Of a stretch of 64,000 bases of DNA, positions 1 through 9,970 are shown piece by piece. The notes under the pieces are model-generated. The model had not been told where the DNA came from, searched no databases, and saw only the letters and a program-made list of their open reading frames with translations. Source of the stretch: Bacteroidaceae bacterium (lineage in GTDB: Bacteria > Bacteroidota > Bacteroidia > Bacteroidales > Bacteroidaceae); contig JAFTXN010000004.1 of the NCBI GenBank assembly GCA_017461605.1, positions 19,853-83,852 on the forward strand, given 5' to 3'. Each line of letters begins with the position of its first letter. Position 1 is the first letter of the stretch. The position numbers and the translations under genes are program-made.

Positions 1-1
1 G

Positions 2-1285
2 AACGACTACGACGGACTGTCGGCCGGGGAGGCCGAGGAGGTGGCACGCCTCTCCTATCTCTGCGGAGTGGCAGCCCACATGAACTGGGGGCCGGAGGAA
101 AGCGGTGCAAACATCTGCAATCTGCCCGAGCCGCTGCGCCGGGCTTTCGGGTGGCAATATGCACACTGTCTCGACAGCTACAAATTCCGCCCACAGGACT
201 GGCACGATTTGCTCGACCGTGAGCTACACGCCGGACGGCCGGTGCTCTACACGGGATACACCATGAAAATGGCCGGACACGCCTTCGTCATCGACGGACT
301 GGACGCGCAGGGCTTCTACCACATCAACTGGGGATATGGAGGCGACTTCGACGGTTACTTCTGCCTTGAGACCCTCTACTTCGGCGAAGACCGCAACCAC
401 ATGACCGAGCAGGGAATGTATGACGGCTTCTTCTGCAACCAGCAAGCCCTTGTGCTGTGTCCCGACAGCGTGGCTGAAGCTTTGCCCGACACACTGGCAC
501 GCACAGGATGGGAAATTGCTGTGGACTCCGTGCGGTGGGAACAGCCACCAAGCACTCGAAAATACACGCAAATGCAACTGTATCTGCGCAACACCACCGA
601 AGATACGCTCACCACACCTCTGGAGATATTCACCAATGCACCCGAAGACACAGCCTACTTTGAGCAAGGCGACTATGTGGCACTGACAGGACTGACAATG
701 GGGCCCAAGGAGAGCCGTAGGCTCACGATAACTACCAACTTCAGAAAGGCAGGAGAACGTGTGCTACGCATATCGCCTGACGATGTAGCCGTGATATGGG
801 AGCAGCCCATCAGCGTGGCAGAGGGTCAATACACCAACCCCGAGACGGCAGCACCCATCGTGCAGGTGCTCTCGGACAACACGCTGCGAGCCTCCGTCGA
901 AATGAACAACACATCGGCCGAAAGAGCCGGCACATACCTCGTGCTCTGCCTCCTCCCCGAAGAAAGCATGAAGGACGAAACCGAAATCAATCACACGCAC
1001 TACGTTTTTCTGGAAGCCGGCGAGCACCGCACATACACTTCCGACTTCACGCACCTGAAGCCCGGAAGAAAATACACCTTGGTGGTGCGCCAACCCTGGA
1101 CGGTGCGCTACAGTGTCGACATACGCATGCCCGATGCCACCGGCGTGAACGAAGTGGAAACAGAGACGCTACCCGACATCTGGTACCTGCCCGACGGACG
1201 CCGAATAAAACATCCACAAGCGCCGGGCGTGTATCTGCGCAAACGGGGAAGCCGGGTGGAAAAAATCTATTGGGAACAACCATGA
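2..1285 (+). CDS. C10 (streptopain-like) cysteine peptidase, 3' part
   Basis: The frame is open from base 2, so this is the C-terminal part of a gene that begins before the window; a GTG at 41 is internal. The visible protein has the streptopain layout after the catalytic Cys: the GHAFVIDG stretch carries the catalytic His and NWGYGG carries the Asn/Trp loop. The Cys itself lies outside the window. Beta-rich sequence follows, then a C-terminal tail (YLPDGRRI ... PGVYLRKRG) resembling the secretion or anchoring tails of other Prevotella exported proteins. It is probably a secreted or surface protease. It overlaps the next gene by four bases (ATGA), so the two are likely translated together. 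Confidence 0.85.
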   Translation, partial: NDYDGLSAGEAEEVARLSYLCGVAAHMNWGPEESGANICNLPEPLRRAFGWQYAHCLDSYKFRPQDWHDLLDRELHAGRPVLYTGYTMKMAGHAFVIDGLDAQGFYHINWGYGGDFDGYFCLETLYFGEDRNHMTEQGMYDGFFCNQQALVLCPDSVAEALPDTLARTGWEIAVDSVRWEQPPSTRKYTQMQLYLRNTTEDTLTTPLEIFTNAPEDTAYFEQGDYVALTGLTMGPKESRRLTITTNFRKAGERVLRISPDDVAVIWEQPISVAEGQYTNPETAAPIVQVLSDNTLRASVEMNNTSAERAGTYLVLCLLPEESMKDETEINHTHYVFLEAGEHRTYTSDFTHLKPGRKYTLVVRQPWTVRYSVDIRMPDATGVNEVETETLPDIWYLPDGRRIKHPQAPGVYLRKRGSRVEKIYWEQP

Positions 1286-1701
1286 AGCAAGCCGCACGCA
1301 TCACCCTGCGCTCACGTTTCGGATGGGGCGAGGAGCACGAAGAAACCATGGAACAACACACCGGCAGCCTCAGCGTGTCGGAGCGCGGACTGCTGTTGCG
1401 CTACCGCACCGACGAGCCTGGCGACGTGCTGATTTCGGCCACCGACGAACGCATCACCATACGGCGCGAAGGAGCTGTGAGAAGCTCCATGGTGCTGTGT
1501 AAAGGCTGCACCCACCCCATGGCATACACCACAGCCATGGGCACACTGCGCATCGAGGTGCGCACCCTCGACTTCGCCATCCGCAGGCCCGAGAGGGACG
1601 CTCCACCAACCGCAGGAGAAATCACGGCACGCTACGAACTGCTGAACGATGGCGAGGCCGTGTCATCGCACTGGCTGCACATCATTTTCGAAACACTTTA
1701 A
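1282..1701 (+). CDS. DUF1934 (YwiB-like) beta-barrel protein
   Basis: A 139-residue protein. The start at 1282 was chosen because it overlaps the preceding stop (ATGA); the frame is open further upstream but that part lies inside the peptidase gene. The sequence has the DUF1934 pattern: an N-terminal strand with R-S-R, then ITIRREG, the short GTLRIEV strand and a final ITARYEL strand. That family is a small lipocalin-like barrel of unknown role. No signal peptide is visible, so it is probably cytoplasmic. Ten bases separate it from the M20 peptidase, and the three genes look like one operon. Family assignment is by pattern recognition only. Confidence 0.65.
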   Translation: MKQAARITLRSRFGWGEEHEETMEQHTGSLSVSERGLLLRYRTDEPGDVLISATDERITIRREGAVRSSMVLCKGCTHPMAYTTAMGTLRIEVRTLDFAIRRPERDAPPTAGEITARYELLNDGEAVSSHWLHIIFETL

Positions 1702-1711
1702 GCCAATCTAT

Positions 1712-3082
1712 ATGACAGACATCAAACACTACATCCGCGAGAACGAACATCGCTTCCTCGACGAATTGTTCAGTCTCATCCGTATCCCGAGTATCAGTGC
1801 ACTGCCTGCGCACAAGGCCGACATGACGGCGTGTGCCGAACGCTGGCGCGAGCTGTTGCTGGCAGCAGGTGCCGATCACGCCGAAGTGATGCCGTCGGAC
1901 GGCCATCCACTGGTCTTTGCCGAAAAGGTGGTCGACAAGAATGCCCCCACCGTGCTCATCTATGCACACTACGACGTGATGCCGGCCGAACCCCTGGAGC
2001 TATGGAAGAGTGCTCCCTTCGAACCCGAAGTGCGCGACGAGCGCATCTATGCCCGCGGTGCTGACGACGACAAGGGGCAGGGAATGATTCAGGTCAAGGC
2101 TTTCGAATACCTGGTGCGCGAAGGACTGCTGCGCCACAACGTGAAATTCATTTTCGAAGGAGAAGAGGAAATCGGTTCGCCCAGTCTGGGAAAATTCCTC
2201 AACGACCACAAGGAGCTGTTGCGCAGCGACGTGATCTTGGTGTCGGACACCAGCATGCTGGGCGCCGAACTGCCCTCGCTCACCACCGGCCTGCGCGGTC
2301 TGGCCTATTGGGAAATCGAAGTGACAGGCCCCAACCGCGACCTCCACTCCGGCCACTTCGGCGGTGCCGTGGCCAATCCCATCAACGTACTATGCGAGAT
2401 GCTCTCCGGCCTCACTGATGCCGACGGTCGCATCACGATTCCGGGATTCTATGACGACGTGGAGGAAGTGCCGGCAGCCGAGCGCGAAATGATAGCCTCC
2501 ATTCCCTTTGACGAAGAGGCCTACAAGCAAGCCATCGGAGTGCGCGAGCTGCGTGGCGAAAAGGGGTATTCCACCCTTGAGCGCAACTCCTGTCGTCCGA
2601 GCTTTGACATTTGCGGAATCTGGGGCGGATACACGGGTGAGGGCAGCAAGACCGTGCTCCCGTCGAAGGCGTATGCCAAAGTGTCGTGCCGACTGGTGCC
2701 ACACCAACAGCACGAGCACATTTCTCAACTCTTCATCGAGCACATTGCCCGCATCGCACCCAAATGCGTGGAGGTGAAGGTGAAGCCCATGCACGGCGGT
2801 GAGGGATATGTATGCCCCATCACGCTGCCGGCCTATCGCGCTGCCGAAATCGGATTTACCGAAGCCTTTGGTCGCCGTCCCTTGGCGGTGCGCCGCGGAG
2901 GTTCCATCCCCATCATCAGCGACTTTGAGAAAATTCTCGGCGTGAAAACGGTGCTCATGGGCTTCGGCTTGGAGAGCGATGCCATCCACTCGCCCAACGA
3001 GAACTTCCGTCTGGAGATGTTGCGCAAGGGCATCGAAGCCGTGGTGGTGTTCCACCGCGAATTTGACAACCTGCAAGCATAG
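1712..3082 (+). CDS. M20 family metallopeptidase (dipeptidase type)
   Basis: A 456-residue zinc peptidase of the M20 (ArgE/DapE/carnosinase) family. Visible landmarks are the metal-ligand segment HYDVMPAEP, the GADDDKGQ motif with bridging Asp, the EGEEEIGS segment with the catalytic Glu pair, SDTSM, and the dimerisation-domain stretch DLHSGHFGG. The order and spacing resemble cytosolic non-specific dipeptidases. No signal peptide is present, so it likely hydrolyses imported dipeptides in the cytoplasm. The start at 1712 is preferred over an ATG at 1649 that lies inside the DUF1934 gene. A 15-bp hairpin follows at 3106. Confidence 0.88.
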   Translation: MTDIKHYIRENEHRFLDELFSLIRIPSISALPAHKADMTACAERWRELLLAAGADHAEVMPSDGHPLVFAEKVVDKNAPTVLIYAHYDVMPAEPLELWKSAPFEPEVRDERIYARGADDDKGQGMIQVKAFEYLVREGLLRHNVKFIFEGEEEIGSPSLGKFLNDHKELLRSDVILVSDTSMLGAELPSLTTGLRGLAYWEIEVTGPNRDLHSGHFGGAVANPINVLCEMLSGLTDADGRITIPGFYDDVEEVPAAEREMIASIPFDEEAYKQAIGVRELRGEKGYSTLERNSCRPSFDICGIWGGYTGEGSKTVLPSKAYAKVSCRLVPHQQHEHISQLFIEHIARIAPKCVEVKVKPMHGGEGYVCPITLPAYRAAEIGFTEAFGRRPLAVRRGGSIPIISDFEKILGVKTVLMGFGLESDAIHSPNENFRLEMLRKGIEAVVVFHREFDNLQA

Positions 3083-3105
3083 ATCACCCACACACTTTCA
3101 ACCAG

Positions 3106-3149
3106 CAACCACGCGCACCGCGATCCTCGGGTAACGGTGCGCGTGGTTG
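3106..3149 (+). terminator. Hairpin after M20 peptidase gene
   Basis: A perfect 15-bp stem (3106-3120 with 3135-3149, loop 14 nt) begins 24 bases after the stop codon. No strong T tract follows, so it may work as a weak terminator or as a 3' stabiliser. Confidence 0.55.
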
Positions 3150-3213
3150 TGTATGCAAAGGCCGCAATGACTCGACAGAATGAAGAAAGCGCAACACGCT
3201 TCACATACTCTCC

Positions 3214-3293
3214 CTGCAAGCACTGCATAGAAAATCCGCAGTGCTTGCAGATTTTTTTGCAGTGCTTGCAGAATTTTCTAAACGCCGTGTAAA
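3214..3293. repeat. Intergenic palindromic repeat, copy 1 (three cores)
   Basis: Contains one CTGCAAGCACTGCA unit and two inverted GCAGTGCTTGCAG units, ending in TTCTAAACGCCGTGTAAA. Same family as the elements near 9971, 12826, 25315, 30430, 33811, 44725, 54849 and 59513. It occupies much of the 391-bp gap between the M20 and GH20 genes, which otherwise holds a hairpin and a promoter. Confidence 0.8.
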
Positions 3294-3419
3294 TTTATGT
3301 ACACCGAACGGATGTTTTTCAGACAAAACGAAAGAAAAATCCTTATGCCACTTTCACAACGGCATATAGTTGAAAAAAGTTAATCTACAGCATTTTCACA
3401 TGCTTTGGGGCACAAGCAG

Positions 3420-3455
3420 TTTCTCCAAACCAAATTTTGACGTATTTTTGTAGCA
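3420..3455 (+). promoter_or_regulatory. Bacteroidetes-type promoter for GH20 gene
   Basis: TTTC at 3420-3423, 19-base spacer, then TATTTTTG at 3443-3450, matching the TAnnTTTG -7 consensus. The predicted start near 3455 gives a leader of about 19 nt to the ATG at 3474. Confidence 0.65.
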
Positions 3456-3473
3456 TATAATTATACTTAAATC

Positions 3474-6400
3474 ATGAGAAAGACATTCCTTTCCTTGGCA
3501 ACTGTGGCACTGCTCGCACTTGCTCCATCGGCAGAAGCCAAAATTGTGCATCTGCTGCCCAAGCCTCAACAACTCACAGCCTCCGACGCAACACCCTTTG
3601 CCCTGGGACGCCCAGTCCGTGTGGACGATGCCACCGGCAACACCGCATTGCTGCGCTTCCTCAAAGAGACGGGATGCACCGTCGACAAGGGAGCAACGGC
3701 GGTCATCAAGGTCGCTCTCGTCGACAAGGTGGACGGAGCTTACGACTACGCATTGGCAGGATTTCCGGCCGAGGGCTACCGAATGACCGTCAGTGCCAAC
3801 GAAATCAGTATCGAAGCCCTGACTGAGACCGGCGTAATCAGAGCCGCACAGACCCTGACACAGTTGGCCGAAGGCTATGACGGAACAGCTGCCATCGAAG
3901 CCCTTGAAATGACCGACTGGCCGGCCTTCAAGCTGCGTGGCTACATGCACGACGTGGGTCGATCGTTCATTGAGTTCGAGACGCTGAAGAAGCACATCGA
4001 CCTGCTTTCCCGATTTAAGGTAAACGTATTCCACTTTCACCTCACAGAGAACCAGGCATGGCGCTTCGAGGTAAAAAAATATCCGCAACTCACAGCGACC
4101 TCGAGCATGACTCGCTTTGCCGGAAAATACTACACACAAGAGCAATGCACCGAGCTTGAAGCATACGCTGCCGAGCGAGGAGTAATCGTAATCCCCGAGA
4201 TCGACATGCCGGGACACAGCCAGGCCTTCAAAACTGCCATGGGACACTCCATGCAGACCGATCAGGGTGTGGAGGAACTGAAGAATATCCTTGAGGAAGT
4301 GGCAGCCGTATTCTCACGTGCCCCCTACATTCACATAGGTGCCGACGAGGAAACCATCAGCTACCCCGACTTTCTCAAAATCATGACCGACAAAGTTCAC
4401 AGTTTGGGCAAGAAAGTGGTGGTGTGGAATCCCATTCGCGGTGTCAGCATCTCGAAAGATGCAGGCTTCGACATGACACAGATGTGGAGCACGGCCGGAA
4501 CTAAAATTGCCGGTATCCCCAACATCGACTGCCGATACAACTACACCAACCACTTTGACGTGTTTGCCGACTTGGTGGGCATCTACAAAAGCAGCATCTA
4601 CTACCAAGACAAAGGCTCTGCCGAAGTGGCCGGAACAATTTCAGCATATTGGAACGACCGCAAGACACCCACCGAAGAGGACATCGTAAAACAGAACAAC
4701 ATGTACGCCAATGTGCTGGCCTCAGCGGAAAGAGCATGGATCGGCGGTGGAGAACAATACATCGAACAGGGAGGAACCACATTGCCCAACTCCGGAAAGA
4801 TATACGACGAGTTTGTAGATTGGGAAACGCGCTTCCTCTTCCACAAAGCGCACTCGCTGAAAAACGAGCCTATCCCCTACGTGAAGCAAACACACATTCG
4901 CTGGCGCATCACAGATGCTTTCCCGAACGGCGGCAATGCTTCGCTGCAACTGCCCCCCGAGACCGAAGGACTCAAAGACAGCTATACATATAATAACAAT
5001 ACCTACGGAACAGGCATGGCCACGGGCGGCGGAATCTACCTGCGCCACACATGGGGTAGCACCATCCCGACCTACTTCTCCAACCCGCAGGAGGGAACTA
5101 CAGCCTATGCCTGGACTTACATCTACTCACCGGTGGAGCAAACGGCAGGAGCACTCATCGAATTTCAGAACTACGGACGCTCTGAGAAGGACGCTGCTCC
5201 CAATGCCGGAAAATGGGATCGACGCGGTTCACGCATCTGGCTCAACGATGCCGAACTGCTTCCACCAACATGGAAAAACAGTGGAAAATCCATCAACAAC
5301 GAGGTGGACTTGCTCAACGAGAACTTCACAGCACGCGACCCCGAACGCATCACACTGAAGAAGGGATGGAACAAAGTGTTCATCAAACTCCCCAACAATC
5401 CCAACGGCTTGCGCCTTAACAAGTGGGCTTTTACCTTCGTCGTTACCGACATCGAAGGAAAGAACGCCCTCGACGGACTGATCTACTCGCCCAACAAGTG
5501 CATGGACGAAGCAGCCGAACAAGTGGCAGCCACCCTGTCCGAACTGAAGAAACTGCGCTCGTCGGTTGTGGGCAGCAATCCCGGATACTATCCCGAAAGT
5601 TGTGCCGCAACACTGGATGCCGTAATCGAAGAGATCGAAGCCACATTGCAAGATGAGATGAGCAAGGAGGAGCGCGACGCACAACAAGCCCGATTGGCCG
5701 AAGCTCGCGCAGAATTTGTGGCATACTACCCGACACAAGACATCAACCAACCTTGGGTTTCGACAGAGGCAGAGAGCTTCTTCTACTACATGAACACACC
5801 GCTCCGCGAGGGACGCTACCCTACCGCCAAGGGAGCCGGAGCCGACATCGTGGGAGAGAAGAACACATCGGAAGCCGCGGCATGGAAGTTCGTACAGCGC
5901 AGCAATGGCAGCTACGACATCGTGAACTACAGCGACGGAACCTATATTTCGCCCGCCAGTTCCAACAACACGGCACTGCGCACCCAGACCGCACGCCCCA
6001 CAGCCGGATGGACCATCAAGCCGGCCGACGAACCCGGCTATGTGATTATCACTTCGGGAAGTGCTCAATTCAACCAGACCAATAACTCCACACTCGGATA
6101 CAAGGTATACAACTGGGGCTCGGGCACCAACACCAACGATACGGGTTGCAAATACAAAATCATGCCGGCCGACGACCTGCCCGAACACCCCGAAGAGGTG
6201 GAACTGCCGGAGCCTCTCCTCGTTCTCACAGACCTTACATTCGATGGCACCAGCCCTTTCCGCATTCCCGACGCACAGGCTGCACCGGTGCTGAGAGCTT
6301 CCTCGGTTACGGTGGCGGTGGACTTCACTCTGACCAACAACAGTAGGGAAATGGCCCTCGTGGGTAGCAGCAACTCCGACGCAGCTGAAGAATTTGTCTG

Positions 6401-6941
6401 CTTCAACGTAGCTTCGGCCAACAACATCGGCGTGCGCTACAACAACTCCGGCGGACGCTACACCAGCAGCAAGAGCATCGGCACTGCACGCCATCAGTTT
6501 GTGGCGACCATGCAGGAGGCTGCACCCTCACTGCAACACTATCTGGACGGAGCACATCTGCGTGAAGTAGGCGCAACGGTCTACACCTTCGGCAACGTGC
6601 CCAATGTGAACGGCCTCTATCTCGGTGGTATCGTGTGCTCGGACAATGCCAACAAGTATCCCATGAGCGGCACCGTGCACTCCGTACAATTCTTCCCCGG
6701 AGTGCTGACCGCCGCACAGGTGAGCCGGATTTCCTACACCAACCTGGTGCCCACCTTCATCGACAACATAAATTCCGACAATGCTCCCTACATCACAGTG
6801 ACGGGTGGCCGCATCGTATGCGCCGAACCCTACGATGTCTTTGACACCGCAGGCTGTCGCATGCAGACCGAAAGCATTCTCCCCCGAGGCATCTACATCG
6901 TTCGCACCACCTCCGGCACAGCTAAAATAGCCATTCGATAA
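3474..6941 (+). CDS. Secreted GH20 beta-N-acetylhexosaminidase, multidomain
   Basis: A 1155-residue exported enzyme. Residues 1-22 form a signal peptide ending ...PSAEA. A GH20b-like N-terminal domain is followed by the GH20 barrel (about 150-460) with IPEIDMPGHS from residue 240 and HIGADEE at 287-293, where Asp291-Glu292 is the expected catalytic pair. Family members cleave terminal GlcNAc/GalNAc from glycans. Then come a beta-sandwich region, a FIVAR-like helical segment, a trefoil-like module near 760-905 shared with the next gene, and a LamG-like domain. The C-terminus (GCRMQ ... RGIYIVRTT) resembles a sorting tail. Only 33 bases separate it from the SGNH gene, so they are probably one operon. 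Exact substrate is unknown. Confidence 0.9.
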   Translation: MRKTFLSLATVALLALAPSAEAKIVHLLPKPQQLTASDATPFALGRPVRVDDATGNTALLRFLKETGCTVDKGATAVIKVALVDKVDGAYDYALAGFPAEGYRMTVSANEISIEALTETGVIRAAQTLTQLAEGYDGTAAIEALEMTDWPAFKLRGYMHDVGRSFIEFETLKKHIDLLSRFKVNVFHFHLTENQAWRFEVKKYPQLTATSSMTRFAGKYYTQEQCTELEAYAAERGVIVIPEIDMPGHSQAFKTAMGHSMQTDQGVEELKNILEEVAAVFSRAPYIHIGADEETISYPDFLKIMTDKVHSLGKKVVVWNPIRGVSISKDAGFDMTQMWSTAGTKIAGIPNIDCRYNYTNHFDVFADLVGIYKSSIYYQDKGSAEVAGTISAYWNDRKTPTEEDIVKQNNMYANVLASAERAWIGGGEQYIEQGGTTLPNSGKIYDEFVDWETRFLFHKAHSLKNEPIPYVKQTHIRWRITDAFPNGGNASLQLPPETEGLKDSYTYNNNTYGTGMATGGGIYLRHTWGSTIPTYFSNPQEGTTAYAWTYIYSPVEQTAGALIEFQNYGRSEKDAAPNAGKWDRRGSRIWLNDAELLPPTWKNSGKSINNEVDLLNENFTARDPERITLKKGWNKVFIKLPNNPNGLRLNKWAFTFVVTDIEGKNALDGLIYSPNKCMDEAAEQVAATLSELKKLRSSVVGSNPGYYPESCAATLDAVIEEIEATLQDEMSKEERDAQQARLAEARAEFVAYYPTQDINQPWVSTEAESFFYYMNTPLREGRYPTAKGAGADIVGEKNTSEAAAWKFVQRSNGSYDIVNYSDGTYISPASSNNTALRTQTARPTAGWTIKPADEPGYVIITSGSAQFNQTNNSTLGYKVYNWGSGTNTNDTGCKYKIMPADDLPEHPEEVELPEPLLVLTDLTFDGTSPFRIPDAQAAPVLRASSVTVAVDFTLTNNSREMALVGSSNSDAAEEFVCFNVASANNIGVRYNNSGGRYTSSKSIGTARHQFVATMQEAAPSLQHYLDGAHLREVGATVYTFGNVPNVNGLYLGGIVCSDNANKYPMSGTVHSVQFFPGVLTAAQVSRISYTNLVPTFIDNINSDNAPYITVTGGRIVCAEPYDVFDTAGCRMQTESILPRGIYIVRTTSGTAKIAIR

Positions 6942-6974
6942 TTCTTAATTTAATCATATAAAAACACATCTGCA

Positions 6975-9800
6975 ATGAAAAACAGACTACTAACTCTCTT
7001 GACCATTCTGCTCTGTATCGGCAGCATTGCCCATGCGGACCTGCCTTTTCGCAACCACCGTTACGATGGTTTCAAGGTGCTGAAGGTAAACTCGGAAAGC
7101 ATCGTGTTCATCGGCAACAGCATCACCAACATGCACGAGTGGTGGGAGGCGTTCGACAATCCCAACATCGTCAATCGCGGAGTGAGCGGTGCCGTTTCAG
7201 ACGAGGCTCTGGCCAACTTGGAATCCGTTCTCGAAGGAAAGCCGGCCAAGATATTTCTTATGATAGGCACCAACGACCTCGGCACATCGGGCATGGATTA
7301 TCCCAAATACCCTTTCCGTAATTTCAAGAAGATGATGGAACGCATCAAGCAGGAATCGCCCACCACAGAAGTGTATGTACAGAGCGTGCTACCCGTCTCG
7401 GCATCCGACAAACGCGATCATCAGGAAATCAAAGCGCTGAACGAATTGATGAAAAGCTATTGCGAAACACACGACATCACTTACGTGGATTTGCACAGCC
7501 TGATGGTGACTTCCGGAACCACTAATATCAATCCCAACCACACGCTGGACGGACTGCACCTGCTGGCCAGCGGCTACCGAGTGTGGTGCAAAGCCATTGC
7601 TCCCTATGTTGGCAGTGAGTGCGTGTATCCCGACAATGCTACGAACCAAACAGCCGGTCTGGGTGGCAGTTACGGAATGCGTGCCAGCTATTTTGGTATG
7701 CTTCCGGTGCGTGAAGGCGATGTGCTGATGATTGGCGACGAAATGATACACGGCGGCGAATGGCACGAACTGCTCTCCTGTGCCCGAGTGAAGAGTCGCG
7801 GCAGCGGTTGGGGCTTTGCCGGACCCGACATCAACACTGTGAAAAATCAGTTGTCCGTCATACTGAAAGGCAGAAGCGACAACGCCGAACCCGAGAAGAT
7901 TTTCCTCTACACAGGAGCGGCTGATGCATGCGGCAGCACCGACCTCACGACACTCCAAACGCGTTACCGCTCCCTGGTGGACGAGACGCGCCGTCTGGCA
8001 CCTACCGCCACCATCTATCTGCAAGCCATTCTGCCTACGGCCAACAGCACCACCAACACCGACCGCGTGGTACCTCTGAACACCTACTTCGAGGAGCTGG
8101 CTGCCGAGATGGAGAATGTGGAATACGTCGACCAATACACACCTTTCGTCAAGGGAGGCGTGGCCAACAGCGACTACTTCAGCGGAAACTATCTCTATGG
8201 CAAGGGATACGCCAAGCTCTCACAAATCATTGCCCCCCTCATCGGCGATGATGCCACTCCCATCAGCGACGATGAGGCCACCCTGCGCCATGCCACCTTC
8301 GGCTTGCGCACAGCGCTGATGCAAGCTGTGGTTTCGGCCGAAAGCATCGAGCTGGGCACGAAGGCCGGACAGTATCCTGCTGAAGCTGCCGGCGACCTGC
8401 AAAGTGCCATCGAGGCTGCCAACAGCGTCCTGGCGAAAAGTGGTGCCGACGAGGCCGAAGTCGAGAACGCCACCGCGGCACTCAGCACTGCGCTGAACAA
8501 GTTGCTCCCCTCCATCAACCAACCCACGGCAAGCACCGAGGACGCTGCCGCATGGTATCAGGTAGTAGCCACCCTGCGCGGCAATCGCTATCTCACTTCA
8601 TCCGGAAGCGGCCAGGGGCTGACCGGTGAGGAGCAAAACAACTTGGCGAAAAGCATGTGGCGATTTGAAAAACGCACGGACGGAACGTGGAACATCATCA
8701 ATCGCAAGGATGGTTCGTACATCAGCCCCACAGCTTCCTACAACACGCAGGTGAAGACTTCGACCAAAGCACCGTCAAAGGGCTGGACGCTCGACTACGC
8801 CTCCACCCCCGGCCTATACATCATCAAGAGCGGCACGGTGCAACTCAACCAGACACAGGCCGGACTTTCCTACCAAATCTACAACTGGAGCGCCGGCCAG
8901 AGCGGTACCGACCGTACCGACTCGGGCTGTCAGTTTGCCCTGATTGAAACCACCGAAGAGCCTGAAGCCGAACCCGACCCGCTCGAAACCGGTTGGTACA
9001 CCTTCAGCGTAGCCTCGGGCGATGCTACCATGAACGGCTACATCGCTGCCGGCACACATCACATCCTCAACGCCGAGCGCGAATACCGCCAGACGGCAGC
9101 CAACTACTACCCCCTGCGCATCGGTGCACCCGATGCCGAACGTCCGGCACTGGGATGGGTGTACCTCACATCGGGCAACGGAAAATTTCGCGTGCAGGCA
9201 CTGAACGGGCACACCCTCAACGAGAATTGCACCTCCTCACGCAGCCTCACCCACACCCCGACCGGCATCACGCCAAAGGGCGGCACGGAGGTGAGCATCG
9301 ACAAGTGGAGCTGCTACAGTCCGGCCGACGGAACCGAAGCGCCTTACGTGGGAAAGATGAGCAACTCGAACAACACCTTCAACTATAGCCGCGTGAGCGA
9401 AGAAGCCCTGGCAGCACTCGACCACTATGTGGTGGAAATCACAGGTGCGGCCAACGCTTCCGAGATAGGCAACGACGCCACACTGACCTGCCTCCGCGAC
9501 GACTGCGCCGGCATTCCGCGCGTATTCAACAACGGACACCTGTTCTTCCCGGCCGGAACGCCCATCTCGGCCACCGACTTCACAGCCTCCGAACAGGCCG
9601 ACCTCTATCCCTCCATCGCTATCGAGAAGGGCAAAATCAAGCTTACCTATTCGGACGAGCCACCCACAGAAGTGAGCATCGGGCATATCGAAACCACCTC
9701 GGCCACGCAAGCCGTCTACCACGACCTCAGCGGCCGCCGCACCGAGGCCAAAGCACCCGGCATCTACATCCGAAACGGACAGAAGGTGTGGGTGAAATAA
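6975..9800 (+). CDS. Secreted double-SGNH hydrolase, second domain degenerate
   Basis: A 941-residue exported protein with signal peptide (about 1-21). The first SGNH/GDSL domain (about 25-215) keeps the catalytic set: Ser49 in GNSI, Asn100 in GTND, and Asp192/His195 in DGLH. It may remove acyl groups such as sugar O-acetyls (inference). A second SGNH-like domain (about 235-420) aligns with the first but has GDEM at 254-257 (no Ser), GAAD for GTND, and no DxxH. A FIVAR-like helical segment and a trefoil-like module homologous to one in the GH20 protein follow. The C-terminal tail is DLSGRR ... PGIYIRNGQKVW. It shares an operon with the upstream GH20, and a strong terminator follows. Confidence 0.85.
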   Translation: MKNRLLTLLTILLCIGSIAHADLPFRNHRYDGFKVLKVNSESIVFIGNSITNMHEWWEAFDNPNIVNRGVSGAVSDEALANLESVLEGKPAKIFLMIGTNDLGTSGMDYPKYPFRNFKKMMERIKQESPTTEVYVQSVLPVSASDKRDHQEIKALNELMKSYCETHDITYVDLHSLMVTSGTTNINPNHTLDGLHLLASGYRVWCKAIAPYVGSECVYPDNATNQTAGLGGSYGMRASYFGMLPVREGDVLMIGDEMIHGGEWHELLSCARVKSRGSGWGFAGPDINTVKNQLSVILKGRSDNAEPEKIFLYTGAADACGSTDLTTLQTRYRSLVDETRRLAPTATIYLQAILPTANSTTNTDRVVPLNTYFEELAAEMENVEYVDQYTPFVKGGVANSDYFSGNYLYGKGYAKLSQIIAPLIGDDATPISDDEATLRHATFGLRTALMQAVVSAESIELGTKAGQYPAEAAGDLQSAIEAANSVLAKSGADEAEVENATAALSTALNKLLPSINQPTASTEDAAAWYQVVATLRGNRYLTSSGSGQGLTGEEQNNLAKSMWRFEKRTDGTWNIINRKDGSYISPTASYNTQVKTSTKAPSKGWTLDYASTPGLYIIKSGTVQLNQTQAGLSYQIYNWSAGQSGTDRTDSGCQFALIETTEEPEAEPDPLETGWYTFSVASGDATMNGYIAAGTHHILNAEREYRQTAANYYPLRIGAPDAERPALGWVYLTSGNGKFRVQALNGHTLNENCTSSRSLTHTPTGITPKGGTEVSIDKWSCYSPADGTEAPYVGKMSNSNNTFNYSRVSEEALAALDHYVVEITGAANASEIGNDATLTCLRDDCAGIPRVFNNGHLFFPAGTPISATDFTASEQADLYPSIAIEKGKIKLTYSDEPPTEVSIGHIETTSATQAVYHDLSGRRTEAKAPGIYIRNGQKVWVK

Positions 9801-9834
9801 CCCCTCCCTCCGCCCATCACACACTCCCCATTCA

Positions 9835-9876
9835 AGCCTGCCGACACGCCTCCCGAGGATGTCGGCAGGCTTTTTG
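9835..9876 (+). terminator. Rho-independent terminator after SGNH gene
   Basis: A perfect 12-bp stem (9835-9846 with 9860-9871, loop 13 nt) is followed at once by TTTTTGT. It closes the GH20-SGNH transcript. Confidence 0.85.
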
Positions 9877-9970
9877 TGTATGTCAAAGCGGCTTCCACAC
9901 CATCGTCTCCTCCCTCCCGAGCATCGCCCGAAGCACTCCGACAAGCGTGCTCAGGGCATTTGGCATCTCC

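Noticed and set aside
1649-1711. Longer N-terminus for the M20 peptidase
   Set aside because: The extra residues overlap the DUF1934 gene and do not resemble M20 N-termini; the ATG at 1712 fits the family.
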